A stretch of DNA of 64,000 bases, from contig DASUXA010000080.1 in NCBI GenBank assembly GCA_036378155.1, positions 35,831 through 99,830 of the forward strand. Reading direction: 5' to 3'. The position numbers and the translations under genes are program-made. The first letter of the stretch is position 1. Each line of letters starts with the position of its first letter. Source of the stretch: DASUXA01 sp036378155 (GTDB lineage Bacteria > Actinomycetota > Actinomycetes > Mycobacteriales > Micromonosporaceae). Below the pieces are notes generated by a model, which was not told where the DNA came from, searched no databases, and saw only the letters and a list, made by a program, of their open reading frames with translations. Shown one piece after another: positions 35,456 to 43,806 of this stretch.

Positions 35456-35480
35456 CGCGGAGCACCCCGACGGGACGGTG

Positions 35481-36017
35481 TCAGACCTGGTACGTGGGGC
35501 GGAGGGTGGCCCGGGCCAGGGTGTGGAACGCGAGGTTGAACGCCACGTACGCGGGGGTCGAGTCGGGCGTCACGTCGAGGTGGTCGACGTCGATCGCGTG
35601 GACGGCGAACACGTACCGGTGCGGACGGTCGCCGGGCGGCGGTGCGCAGCCGCCCCAGCCGCGCTCGCTGTAGTCGTTGCGCACCGAGAACGCGCCCTGC
35701 GGCAGCATGCTGTCGTCGGTACCGGCGTTGTGCGGCAACTCGGTCACCGAGGCGGGAAGGTTCACCACCACCCAGTGCCAGAACCCGCTGCCGGTCGGCG
35801 CGTCGGGGTCGAGGCAGGTGACCACGAATCCGCGGGTCTCCTCGGGAAAGCCGGACCACGACAGGTGCGGCGACTCGTTGCGACCGCCGCAGCCGGGGTG
35901 TGCGTACGCGGCGTCCATCGGCTCGCCGTCTCGCATGTCGTCGCTGGTCAGCGTGAACGACGGGACCTTCGGCAGAAGATCGTACGGATCAGGTGCGACT
36001 GGGCGTTCAAGGCTCAT
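35481..36017 (-). CDS. YbhB/YbcL-type PEBP (Raf kinase inhibitor-like) protein
   Basis: 178 residues of the phosphatidylethanolamine-binding family. Signatures: ESPHLSWSGFPEETRGFVVTCLDPDAPTGSGFWHWVVVNLP and GGCAPPPGDRPHRYVFAVHAID, with the DPDAP and GxxHRY elements lining the anion-binding pocket. Function in bacteria is unclear. ATG at 36017 has GGGAGA upstream; an in-frame ATG 12 bases earlier is possible. Confidence 0.88.
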   Translation of the reverse strand: MSLERPVAPDPYDLLPKVPSFTLTSDDMRDGEPMDAAYAHPGCGGRNESPHLSWSGFPEETRGFVVTCLDPDAPTGSGFWHWVVVNLPASVTELPHNAGTDDSMLPQGAFSVRNDYSERGWGGCAPPPGDRPHRYVFAVHAIDVDHLDVTPDSTPAYVAFNLAFHTLARATLRPTYQV

Positions 36018-36091
36018 GGTCTCTCCCATTTGCGGCTGAACAATGCGCTACCCGCGCCCCAACACGCTAAGCCTTCGACCGCGACCGCGCG

Positions 36092-39000
36092 TCACGCCGC
36101 CTCGCGTCGGATCACCACCACGGCGACGTCGTCGAAATCACCGGCGCCGCTGCGGCAGCGGTCGAGCAGCGTCCGGGCGATCTGCTCGGCGTCGCCCGAG
36201 GCGGTCGCCAGCGCGTCGACGAGGCGACCGATCCCGAGGTCCACCGCCTCGTCGCGACGCTCGACGAGTCCGTCGGTGTACGCGACCAGAACCGTGCCCG
36301 GCGGGAACGGCACGCGACCGGTACGCGTGCCGCCCACCGGAAGACCGATGAGCGGTCGACGCCCGTCGTCCACGATCACCACCTCCCCGTCGGGGCGGCG
36401 CAGCAGCAGCGGCGGGTGCCCGGCGTGCAGGTACTCGACGGTGTCGTCGCTCGTGTCGCAGATCGCCACGACCGCGGTGGCGAACGCGAGGGTGCTGTCC
36501 GTCAGGTGCAGCGCGGACTCGGCGCGATCGAAGATCTCCACGAGCGGGGTACCGGTGGACAGCAGCGCCGACAGCAGGGTGCGCAGCTCAGCCATGTCGG
36601 CGGCGGCGGTCACGCCGTGCCCGGTGATGTCGCCGACGATGAGCGCGAGTCGCCAGTCGTCCAGGCTCAGACCGCCGTAGAAGTCGCCGCCCATGCCGAT
36701 GGTCGGGTCAGCCGGTCGGTAGATGGCGTGCGTGTCGAGCCCCGGTACCGCCGGCATGTCCCGCAGCAGTCGCCGCTGCAACCCTTCGACCAGGGCATGC
36801 TCAGCCTCGTACAGCTGAGCCCGCTCCAGCGTCTGACCGCACAGCTCGGCGGCGGTCGCCAAGGTCGCGAGAATCGTCGAGTCGAACGTCACGGGTGCGT
36901 CCCACACCACGCCCAGTGCGCCGATCACCTCGTCGGAACTGGTACGCAACGGCAGCGCAGCGGCGGCGTGCAGACCCGCCGCGGCGAAGTCCGCCGCCAC
37001 CCTCGGGTACCGCCGGCGCATCTCGTCCGGGCTCGCGACGTACACGGGATGCCCGGTGCGCGCGGCATCCGCGACCGGCACCGGGTCGGCCAGCGTGTAC
37101 GGGCCGCGCGGTCGCGGCCCGTACCGTCCGCCGCGCAGCGGGTCGTGCTGCAGGACCAGTTCGCCGGTCTCGTGGACGAGCAGGACGATGGCGGCGGACG
37201 CGACCCCGGTCACGCCGGGCATCTGGTCCGCCAGCACGGCGCACACCTCGCTGGTCGTGGTGGCGCTCGCCAGCTGCTGGGACAGGGCGGACAGCTGCTG
37301 CGCGCGACGCGCGTCCGCGGTGCGCGCCTCGGCGAGCCGCGCGCGGTCGATGCCCTGCGCGCACATCTCCGCGACGGTCTGCAGCCGCGCCAGCAGTTCC
37401 TCGGTGAACTGGACCGGTCGGGTCCACGCCACGGTGAGCGCTCCGACCGGGTCACCGGAACCGCTGCTCAGCGGCGTCGTCGCGGCACAGACCAGCCCGG
37501 CGCCGACGGCGTCGTCGGCGAGCGGTCGAGCCGCGCCGCTCGCCTCGTCACCGCGGATCACCATCCGCCTGGTGCGAATCGCCTCGCACAGGTCCAGCGA
37601 GGCGTCGAGCGGCGCGCTGCGGCATCCGTTCGTCAGCTCCGGCGGCGCGTGGCGGGACCGGACCAGTCGTACCGTGCCGCCCGGCGACCGGTCGACGAGA
37701 CCGACCGCCGTGTACGCCGCGCCCAGGGCGGGCGCGACCAGCTCGGTGACGCACAGCTCCACGTCGCGGGTGACCATCGACGCGTTGAGCTGGCGCCCGA
37801 GGTGGGCGAGGGCGGACGTCCACTCCACCGAGCGGCGTCGCTCGGTGATGTCGATGCCGGACGGTACGAGCGCGACCACCCGCCCGGCTTCGACAACCGG
37901 TACCAGCTGGAAGTCGATGGTGGCGAACTGGTCGTCGGCGATCCGGATGTCCACGTCGTACCGGGACGCCTCGCCGCGCCTGCCCCGCTCGAAACTCGCC
38001 CGTAACTGCTCGCTGACCGTGGCGTCCCAGGACCACCAGTACGTCTGCCACAGCGGGCGGCCCAGCACCTCCTCGGGCGCCAACCCGCCCATGTGCAGGG
38101 CGGCGCGGTTCGCCTCGACCAGGACGCCGTCCGGGGTGCACAGCCCGACGAACGAGTACAGCGCGTCGATCAACTGCCTCAGCCGGCGTTCGCCGCGCCG
38201 CTGCTCGGTCACCTCGGACACCAGCGCGCCGACGCCGAGGACGTCGCACGAGTCCGCCTGTACCCGGTAGTAGTTCTGCACCCAGGTGCGCAGCACACCC
38301 GGCTGGGCGGGGGTCTCCCCGGAGATCTCGACGCCGCGCACCGGTTCGCCGGTCTCCAGTACCTGTCTGAGCAGGGGCACGGCGCGCGCGCCCACGTCGG
38401 GAACCACCTCGGTCAGATGCCGACCGATGTGGTCCTCCACCTGTACCCCGTTGATCTCCGCGAGCGCCTCGTTGACCATCTGGTACCGGATGTCGCGGTC
38501 GAAGAACGCGAACCCGAGCGGAGCCTCCCGCACCAGGGTCTGAAGCAGCGTCAGCAACTGGGCGCGTTCCGAGCCGTCGCGACCGGTTTCCCAGTCGCGT
38601 AGCGCGAGCGCGCAGATATCCGCCAGGGACAGCAGGAACAGCCGCTCGATGCGGTCCGAGACGTGCAGGTCGTCGAAGCTCACCCCGAGTACGCCGATCG
38701 GCTCCTCGCCGATCATCAGGGGCAGCGACACCGTCGCGCGCGGCGTGCCGTTCGAGCTCATCTGCGGGTACCGGATGCCGGCGTCCTCACCGGACGGCAG
38801 CCAGATCGCCTCGCGCGTCAGGACCGCGTCGGTGAGCGGCAGGTGGGGACCGATGACGAGCGGGTCGAATCGTGCCCGCACCTCCGGCGGGTAGCCCCGG
38901 TGACCGATGATCTCGATCCGGTCGCCCCGGACGACGCCGAGCACCCCGCCGTACCCGCCGGCAGCCGCGACCGCCTGGCTGACGATCAGGTCCGGGATGT

Positions 39001-39097
39001 CGGGCGCGTGCGGCGACCGGGTCAGGGCCAACACCACCATGCGCAGCCGGCCCAGGACGTCCGAGGCGGCAGCTAGCTGTTGTTGTTGCCGGTCCAC
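36092..39097 (-). CDS. Multi-sensor PP2C (SpoIIE/RsbU-type) phosphatase
   Basis: 1001 residues. Order as judged by eye: GAF (about 25-175), PAS (about 195-310), PAS (about 315-425), GAF (about 435-585), GAF (about 600-765), then a SpoIIE/PP2C domain (about 790-1000). Metal-binding phosphatase motifs are GGDFYGG, LIVGDITGHGVTAA, and AGDFDDVAVVV near the end. Such proteins dephosphorylate anti-sigma-factor antagonists and release stress sigma factors. The GTG has an AAGGAGG site six bases upstream and a TAGGAT -10 at 39147-39142. No partner anti-sigma gene is adjacent. Confidence 0.88.
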   Translation of the reverse strand: MDRQQQQLAAASDVLGRLRMVVLALTRSPHAPDIPDLIVSQAVAAAGGYGGVLGVVRGDRIEIIGHRGYPPEVRARFDPLVIGPHLPLTDAVLTREAIWLPSGEDAGIRYPQMSSNGTPRATVSLPLMIGEEPIGVLGVSFDDLHVSDRIERLFLLSLADICALALRDWETGRDGSERAQLLTLLQTLVREAPLGFAFFDRDIRYQMVNEALAEINGVQVEDHIGRHLTEVVPDVGARAVPLLRQVLETGEPVRGVEISGETPAQPGVLRTWVQNYYRVQADSCDVLGVGALVSEVTEQRRGERRLRQLIDALYSFVGLCTPDGVLVEANRAALHMGGLAPEEVLGRPLWQTYWWSWDATVSEQLRASFERGRRGEASRYDVDIRIADDQFATIDFQLVPVVEAGRVVALVPSGIDITERRRSVEWTSALAHLGRQLNASMVTRDVELCVTELVAPALGAAYTAVGLVDRSPGGTVRLVRSRHAPPELTNGCRSAPLDASLDLCEAIRTRRMVIRGDEASGAARPLADDAVGAGLVCAATTPLSSGSGDPVGALTVAWTRPVQFTEELLARLQTVAEMCAQGIDRARLAEARTADARRAQQLSALSQQLASATTTSEVCAVLADQMPGVTGVASAAIVLLVHETGELVLQHDPLRGGRYGPRPRGPYTLADPVPVADAARTGHPVYVASPDEMRRRYPRVAADFAAAGLHAAAALPLRTSSDEVIGALGVVWDAPVTFDSTILATLATAAELCGQTLERAQLYEAEHALVEGLQRRLLRDMPAVPGLDTHAIYRPADPTIGMGGDFYGGLSLDDWRLALIVGDITGHGVTAAADMAELRTLLSALLSTGTPLVEIFDRAESALHLTDSTLAFATAVVAICDTSDDTVEYLHAGHPPLLLRRPDGEVVIVDDGRRPLIGLPVGGTRTGRVPFPPGTVLVAYTDGLVERRDEAVDLGIGRLVDALATASGDAEQIARTLLDRCRSGAGDFDDVAVVVIRREAA

Positions 39098-39141
39098 CTC
39101 GCCCTCCTTAGGCCGCTCGGTCGGCGAGTGCGTCCGCACGC

Positions 39142-39147
39142 ATCCTA
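39142..39147 (-). promoter_or_regulatory. Candidate -10 of the PP2C phosphatase gene
   Basis: TAGGAT, giving a short leader of about 38 bases that contains the AAGGAGG ribosome-binding site. Confidence 0.45.
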
Positions 39148-39266
39148 GCCGTCGGTACCCGGATGGCGCCCGAGCCGAACCGCCGCGGCAGGGATCGCGG
39201 GGCTGCGTGTGCTACCGCGCGGGGTGGACGCGGGACGCCGAAAAACCGCCTGGTCAGGACCTGAGC

Positions 39267-39611
39267 CTACGCGGTCAGCCGAGGATCGCCAGCGATGAAG
39301 CTGCCGTCGCTCGCCACGGACATCGCCGGACCGCCCCGGGTGAAGGTGGTCGCGGGCGGTGTGAACGTGCCCGACGGCGCAGCGACCGCCGCATCCGGCG
39401 CACCGGCTCGGCGCAGCGCCGCGGCGCGGAGGAAATTGGACACCGACTGCCCGGCGTTCGCCGCGGCGGCGCGCACCAGGTCGGCCTCGTCCGCACCGAA
39501 CCGTACCGAGATCATGACCGCGAGCCGCCGCGACGACGAGCGTCCCCTACCGCGCGCCGACGCGTCGTCCCGCGCCCGGTTCCGCGCTGTCACGTCGCCG
39601 TCCGACTCCAT
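39267..39611 (-). CDS. Ribbon-helix-helix (CopG/Arc-like) protein
   Basis: 114 residues. A basic N-terminus (about 30 residues) is followed by the strand MISVRFGADEADLVRAAAANAGQSVSNFLRAAALR, a ribbon-helix-helix of the antitoxin/repressor type: basic strand, helix, turn with G-S-V and second helix. The rest is low-complexity. ATG at 39611 has AGGAGG. It is divergent from the DUF6941-like gene; three GTATGACCA direct repeats lie between, a plausible binding region. Confidence 0.75.
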   Translation of the reverse strand: MESDGDVTARNRARDDASARGRGRSSSRRLAVMISVRFGADEADLVRAAAANAGQSVSNFLRAAALRRAGAPDAAVAAPSGTFTPPATTFTRGGPAMSVASDGSFIAGDPRLTA

Positions 39612-39648
39612 CGGTGCCTCCTGATCTGACCAGCATCGATCCTTGTGC

Positions 39649-39713
39649 GTATGACCACAGTTCGCGTAGTGTATGACCACGAGCCGAGCCCACACCAGAT
39701 CGAGGTATGACCA
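39649..39713 (+). repeat. Three GTATGACCA direct repeats between divergent genes
   Basis: GTATGACCA at 39649-39657, 39671-39679 and 39705-39713, with spacings of 22 and 34 bases. The third runs into the start region of the DUF6941-like gene. A TAGTGT hexamer (39667-39672) overlaps the second. These are candidate operators for the adjacent ribbon-helix-helix protein. Confidence 0.6.
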
Positions 39714-39715
39714 TC

Positions 39716-40186
39716 ATGCAGGTGGATGCGTTTCTCGCCGATTCCGCCGAGGCGGTACAGGGCAAGATCTACGCGCTGGGGATGGGGTGGAACACCATCT
39801 ACGCTCAGTCGTTCCCGGCGACTCATCCACGGCTCGCTATCGGCATGATCATTCACGTGCCGTACATCGCGACCAACCAGATGCACACCGTCACGGTGTA
39901 CCTGCAACACCAGGACGGCGGACGGGTCCCGATCGGGGTACGACCCGGACCGGACCGGACCACCACGGAGCCCGTCTACGAACTCGGCGGGCAGTTCAAC
40001 GTGGGTCGCCCGCCCCTGCTCCCAGCCGGCGACGAGCAGGTCGTCGCGCTCGCGATGACCGTCGACGGTCTGCGGTTCGACAAGCCCGACCTGTACTCGT
40101 GGGTGGTGTCGATCGACGGCTCCCCGGTGAAGCGCCTGCCCATGCGGGTGCAGCAGCTCGTACACGCCAACCCGGTGGCGGGCTGA
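39716..40186 (+). CDS. DUF6941-like conserved hypothetical protein
   Basis: 156 residues. The start MQVDAFLADSAEAVQGKIYALGMGW resembles actinobacterial DUF6941 proteins, which open with a strand, a charged turn and GKxYxLGGGW. The remainder is mostly beta-strand (MHTVTVYLQHQDGG, YSWVVSIDG). It has no signal peptide or catalytic motif. GAGG ten bases upstream supports the ATG at 39716 over the one at 39707. Function unknown; context suggests a divergent regulator. Confidence 0.7.
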   Translation: MQVDAFLADSAEAVQGKIYALGMGWNTIYAQSFPATHPRLAIGMIIHVPYIATNQMHTVTVYLQHQDGGRVPIGVRPGPDRTTTEPVYELGGQFNVGRPPLLPAGDEQVVALAMTVDGLRFDKPDLYSWVVSIDGSPVKRLPMRVQQLVHANPVAG

Positions 40187-40212
40187 GTGCCAGCCGCGTT
40201 CGCCGCGCTCGG

Positions 40213-40620
40213 CTAGCGGTCGCCGACGCCCAGCGTCGCGGCGACCGAACGCAGCCGCTCCGATCCGCCCCCGACGAGCGGCTGCCCGTGTCCGAAGCAG
40301 ACCACGTCGACGTCGAATTCGGCGAGCCGGGCGAAGGACCGCGCCACCAGCGCCCGGTCGAGGTTGAACACGCCCGGCATCACCTGCCCGCCGTGTTCGG
40401 CGGCGATATCTCCGGTGAACAGCACGCGGTGGCGGGGCAGGTACACCGCGATGCTGCCGTCGGTGTGCCCCGGCGTCCCGATCACCTGAGCGCCGCCGGC
40501 GAAGTCGAGGACGTCCCCGTCGCGCACCTCGCGGTCGACGCGTACCGGCGGCGCCGCGGCGATACCCGCTGCCACCTGTGCGTGCAGCGCCCGCGGCTGC
40601 GACACCGACCCGTCGCGTTC
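40213..40620 (-). pseudogene. C-terminal remnant of a metallo-beta-lactamase-fold hydrolase
   Basis: About 130 residues match the second half of MBL-fold hydrolases: VRDGDVLDFAGGAQVIGTPGHTDGSIAVYLPRHRVLFTGDIAAEHGG and CFGHGQPL. The N-terminal half with the HxHxDH zinc motif is absent in all frames upstream. The frame stays open to 40791 but the extra residues are not MBL-like and overlap the methyltransferase promoter. Most likely a truncated, non-functional gene; a non-enzymatic fragment cannot be excluded. Confidence 0.7.
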
Positions 40621-40773
40621 ACGCTGGGCGGAACCGGTCGCGACGGCGGTTCCCGCCGGGTGGGGCATACCGTCGAATTCTGTCGCCGCCACGGCATTGC
40701 CCAGCGCCCCGGAACACAGTTGAATGCACGGATCGGTAGTCGGCCGGACGGCACCGCGATCGCCGGTGTTCGC

Positions 40774-40779
40774 TACCCT
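40774..40779 (+). promoter_or_regulatory. Candidate -10 of the methyltransferase gene
   Basis: TACCCT, about 80 bases before the start codon, in the region of the MBL remnant. Confidence 0.3.
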
Positions 40780-40858
40780 TGGCCGATTCACCGCCCCACG
40801 ACCTTCGTCAGCCCCGCGAGTTCCCCCAGCGGGCCCTCTGACCCCCGGAGGAGATTAC

Positions 40859-41566
40859 GTGACCGAGACGTCGACCCAGCGTGACGTCGATGGTGAGAAG
40901 CCGGCAGCCCCGACGTACGGAGCGTCCGACCACTACGACGCCCGGTATTTCGCCTGGCAGAACTCGAACATCGAGATCAAGACCCGGATCAAGATCCAGC
41001 GGTTCGCCCCGCACATCCGCCCCACCGACACAGTGATCGACTTCGGCTGCGCGGGCGGCGCCCTGATCGCTGGGCTGAACTGCGCGCGACGCATCGGCGT
41101 CGAACTCAACGACGTCGCCCGCGCGTCCGCCGTCGAGCAGTACGGCATCGAGGCGTACAAGAGCCTGGCGGAGGTGCCCGACGGTATCGCCGACGTCGTG
41201 ATCTCCAACCACGTGCTCGAGCACATCGCCGCCCCGTACGACGCGCTGCGCCAGCTCAAGCCCAAGATCAAGCCGGAGGGCAAGCTGGTCCTGGTACTCC
41301 CCATCGACGACTTCCGCGCCCAGCGCCAGTGGGATCCGAACGACATCAACCGGCACCTGTACACGTGGTCCCCGCTCAACCTCGGCAACCTGCTCGACGA
41401 AGCCGGGTACCAGCCCGTACAGATGAAGGTGCTGCGGCACACCCTGATGCGGGGGCTGGACAAGTTCGCGAAGCTGCCGGAGCCGGCGTTCGAGGCGGTC
41501 TGCCGGCTGTACTCGTACGTGCGGCACCGGCAGGAACTGCTGGCGGTCGCGGTACCCCGACCCTGA
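40859..41566 (+). CDS. Class I SAM-dependent methyltransferase
   Basis: 235 residues. SAM-binding motif I is VIDFGCAGGALI (about residues 59-70), with motif II acidic GVELND and a SNHVLEHIAAPYDALRQ segment typical of methyltransferase_11/23 types. The substrate is unknown. The GTG at 40859 has a strong GGAGGAGA site. A strong terminator follows at 41599-41646, so it is monocistronic. Confidence 0.85.
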   Translation: MTETSTQRDVDGEKPAAPTYGASDHYDARYFAWQNSNIEIKTRIKIQRFAPHIRPTDTVIDFGCAGGALIAGLNCARRIGVELNDVARASAVEQYGIEAYKSLAEVPDGIADVVISNHVLEHIAAPYDALRQLKPKIKPEGKLVLVLPIDDFRAQRQWDPNDINRHLYTWSPLNLGNLLDEAGYQPVQMKVLRHTLMRGLDKFAKLPEPAFEAVCRLYSYVRHRQELLAVAVPRP

Positions 41567-41598
41567 CGCCGTCGCCGGTCCACCCGACCGGCGGCGGC

Positions 41599-41646
41599 GT
41601 CACGGCGACGACGCCGGGGGCGTTCCCCCGGCGTCGTCGCCGTGAC
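41599..41646 (+). terminator. 22-bp stem terminator of the methyltransferase gene
   Basis: Arms 41599-41620 and 41625-41646 are perfect inverted repeats around CGTT, 33 bases after the stop. Confidence 0.85.
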
Positions 41647-41747
41647 TGCCTCAATGACGACAGCGATCCGCTCGTCAGCGCACTACGGTTTCCGGTTGGG
41701 GTTCGCGGTCCACGGCGTGGACCGCCAGCTGAGGGGAGACCGGAGCG

Positions 41748-42683
41748 GTGACCATCTTCTACCCGGACCTGTCGCACTACGACCTTGATCGTGGCGTGAC
41801 CGTCCAACCTGGAACCGTCGCCGTCCTCGCCAAAGCCACTCACGGCACCCTGTTCCTCGACCGGGGCTACCCGATCCTCCAGCGGCAGGCAGCCGCCGTG
41901 TCCGCGGTCTTCGGCGGGTACCACTGGCTCAACCACGGCGACGGCGCGAGCCAGGCGGCGTTCTGCTTCTCGCACGTCGGGCGCGTCCCGGTGATGGTCG
42001 ACGCCGAGGACATGCCGAACAACTCCGGCTACAACGGACCGCTGACGGTACCGGACATCGTCGACTTCGTCTCCGGGTTGCGCGCCCGCGGCGGCATCTG
42101 CAATCTGGTGTACCTGCCCCGTTGGTACTGGTCGGACCACATGGGATCACCCGACCTGACGCCGCTGGCGCGGCTCGGCCTCGGCTTGGTGTCGTCGAAC
42201 TACACCACGTACAGCGACACCGGACCCGGCTGGACGCCGTACGGCGGAATGGCGCCGGTGGTGTGGCAGTACACCGACGCCCAGCCGTACAGCGGCTCGC
42301 ACTGCGACTTCAACGCCTTCCGCGGAACCACCGAGGAGTTCCGCGCCCTCATCAACGGAGGAGACATGGAACCGGCCGATGTCTGGAACTTCGACGGCAT
42401 TCCGGCACCGCCCGGCATCGAGCCGCACCCGGACAAGAACCCGACCTGGACCCCGGTCTCGTACCTGCGCTACGTCCTCGCACCCCTGCCGGCGAAGGTC
42501 GACGCGCTCGCCGCGAGGCTGGACAAGATTGAAAAGTCGCTGGACGGGCAGCACCCGTCCGCGCCGACCGTGGACCGACCCACCCAGGAGCAGGTCAACG
42601 CCGCCGTGCTCGCCGCGATGAAGGATCCGGACGTACAAGCCGGCATCGCCGCCGCCATCGCGGCCCACCTGAAAGTGGTGTGA
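41748..42683 (+). CDS. GH25-type lysozyme with coiled-coil tail, endolysin-like
   Basis: 311 residues. The GH25 barrel is indicated by the start TIFYPDLSHYD (Asp7), VMVDAEDM (Asp85/Glu87, the catalytic pair region) and the closing CDFNAF. The C-terminal 100 residues have a proline-rich linker and a helical, coiled-coil-like stretch (LPAKVDALAARLDKIEKSL). It would cleave the beta-1,4 bond of peptidoglycan. No signal peptide is visible, which is unusual for a host lysozyme and resembles phage endolysins or domesticated phage genes. GTG at 41748 follows GGAG. Confidence 0.85.
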   Translation: MTIFYPDLSHYDLDRGVTVQPGTVAVLAKATHGTLFLDRGYPILQRQAAAVSAVFGGYHWLNHGDGASQAAFCFSHVGRVPVMVDAEDMPNNSGYNGPLTVPDIVDFVSGLRARGGICNLVYLPRWYWSDHMGSPDLTPLARLGLGLVSSNYTTYSDTGPGWTPYGGMAPVVWQYTDAQPYSGSHCDFNAFRGTTEEFRALINGGDMEPADVWNFDGIPAPPGIEPHPDKNPTWTPVSYLRYVLAPLPAKVDALAARLDKIEKSLDGQHPSAPTVDRPTQEQVNAAVLAAMKDPDVQAGIAAAIAAHLKVV

Positions 42684-42718
42684 CGCGACCGGCGCCATCG
42701 GCAGAACGTCGGAGGGAA

Positions 42719-42750
42719 TCGAGCCGTCCGCCCGTGGGCGGACGGCTCGA
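42719..42750 (+). terminator. Hairpin terminator of the lysozyme gene
   Basis: A near loop-less 32-base inverted repeat, arms 42719-42733 and 42736-42750, 36 bases after the stop. Confidence 0.8.
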
Positions 42751-42797
42751 CAACATCGGGGGATACACCGGCACACCCCGCCGCTGCGATTTGCGTC

Positions 42798-42854
42798 TTG
42801 ACCGTTGCGGGCGCGGCGTCGACACTGTCGAGTGGCTCGTGAGAGCGCTCTCAC
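42798..42854 (+). promoter_or_regulatory. Promoter and LacI-type operator of the GH16 gene
   Basis: TTGACC (42798-42803), 17 bases, then GACACT form a weak promoter. Just downstream, GTGAGAGCGCTCTCAC (42839-42854) is a perfect 16-bp palindrome with the GAGCGCTC core of LacI-family (CebR-like) sugar repressors. The repressor gene is not in the window. Confidence 0.7.
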
Positions 42855-42879
42855 AGAGCACCGCCCCCGAGGAGCCACC

Positions 42880-43770
42880 GTGCGACGACGAATCCTGGCT
42901 GCCCTGTCCGCCCTCGTCACCCTCCCCGCCCTGGCCGTCACCACCACCGCCCACGCCGCCGCCCCGCCGCCGGACAGCGGCTGGAGTCTGCTGTGGAGCG
43001 ACGACTTCACCGGCGCCGCGGGTACCGGCGTCGACACCGCGAACTGGCGGTACGACACCGGCACCAGCTACCCCGGCGGGGCCGCGCAGTGGGGCACCGG
43101 CGAGGTCGAGACGATGACCTCCAGCACCACCAACGTGTACCAGGACGGCGCCGGTCACCTGGCGATCAAGCCGGTACACACCAACCGCGGCTGGACCTCC
43201 GGTCGCATCGAGACGCAGCGCAGCGACTTCCAGCCGCCGACGGGCGGTCGGTTGCGGGTACAGGCGTCGATCGCCCTGCCCGCCGTCTCCGGGCGCGGCG
43301 CACAGGGGTACTGGCCCGCGTTCTGGATGCTCGGCGCACCCTTCCGCGGGGTGTACACCAACTGGCCGCAGGTCGGCGAGATCGACGTCATGGAAGCCGT
43401 CGACGGCCAGAACACCGAGCACGGGACGTTCCACTGCGGAGTCAGCCCTGGTGGGCCGTGTAACGAGACGACCGGCATCGGCGGCACCATCGACGCGCCG
43501 ATCTGGGGGCAGTACCACACCTACACGGTCGAGTGGGACCGCAGCGTCCAGCCCGAGACGATCCGCTGGTACCTGGACGGGACCCAGTTCCACTCCGTGA
43601 ACGCCAGCCAGGTCGACGCCACCACCTGGGCGGACGCCACCGCGCACGGCTTCTTCGTCATCCTGAACGTCGCCATGGGCGGCAGTTGGCCCGGCAACCC
43701 GACGGGCGCCACCGTCTCGGGCGCGCCGATGTACGTCGACTACGTCGCGGTGTACCAGTCGGCGTCCTGA
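42880..43770 (+). CDS. Secreted GH16 family glycoside hydrolase
   Basis: 296 residues. A Sec signal peptide with AHAA cleavage area (about residue 27) precedes a GH16 jelly-roll. The catalytic motif is EIDVMEA (nucleophile Glu167, acid/base Glu172). GH16 enzymes of this size hydrolyse beta-1,3 or mixed-linkage glucans; agarase, carrageenase and other substrates are also known, so substrate is not certain. No carbohydrate-binding module is fused. GTG at 42880 has GAGGAG upstream. The LacI-type operator fits sugar induction. Confidence 0.9.
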   Translation: MRRRILAALSALVTLPALAVTTTAHAAAPPPDSGWSLLWSDDFTGAAGTGVDTANWRYDTGTSYPGGAAQWGTGEVETMTSSTTNVYQDGAGHLAIKPVHTNRGWTSGRIETQRSDFQPPTGGRLRVQASIALPAVSGRGAQGYWPAFWMLGAPFRGVYTNWPQVGEIDVMEAVDGQNTEHGTFHCGVSPGGPCNETTGIGGTIDAPIWGQYHTYTVEWDRSVQPETIRWYLDGTQFHSVNASQVDATTWADATAHGFFVILNVAMGGSWPGNPTGATVSGAPMYVDYVAVYQSAS

Positions 43771-43806
43771 CGACAAGCGGGAACTTCTCAGGGATTGGTG
43801 TACGTC

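Noticed and set aside
36092..39100. Long open frames on the plus strand opposite the PP2C phosphatase gene
   Set aside because: They are GC-driven shadow frames of the phosphatase and encode Arg/His/Gln-rich low-complexity sequence.
42719..42750. Possible operator palindrome upstream of GH16
   Set aside because: Nearly loop-less GC stem 36 bases after the lysozyme stop fits a terminator better; the GAGCGCTC site is the operator.
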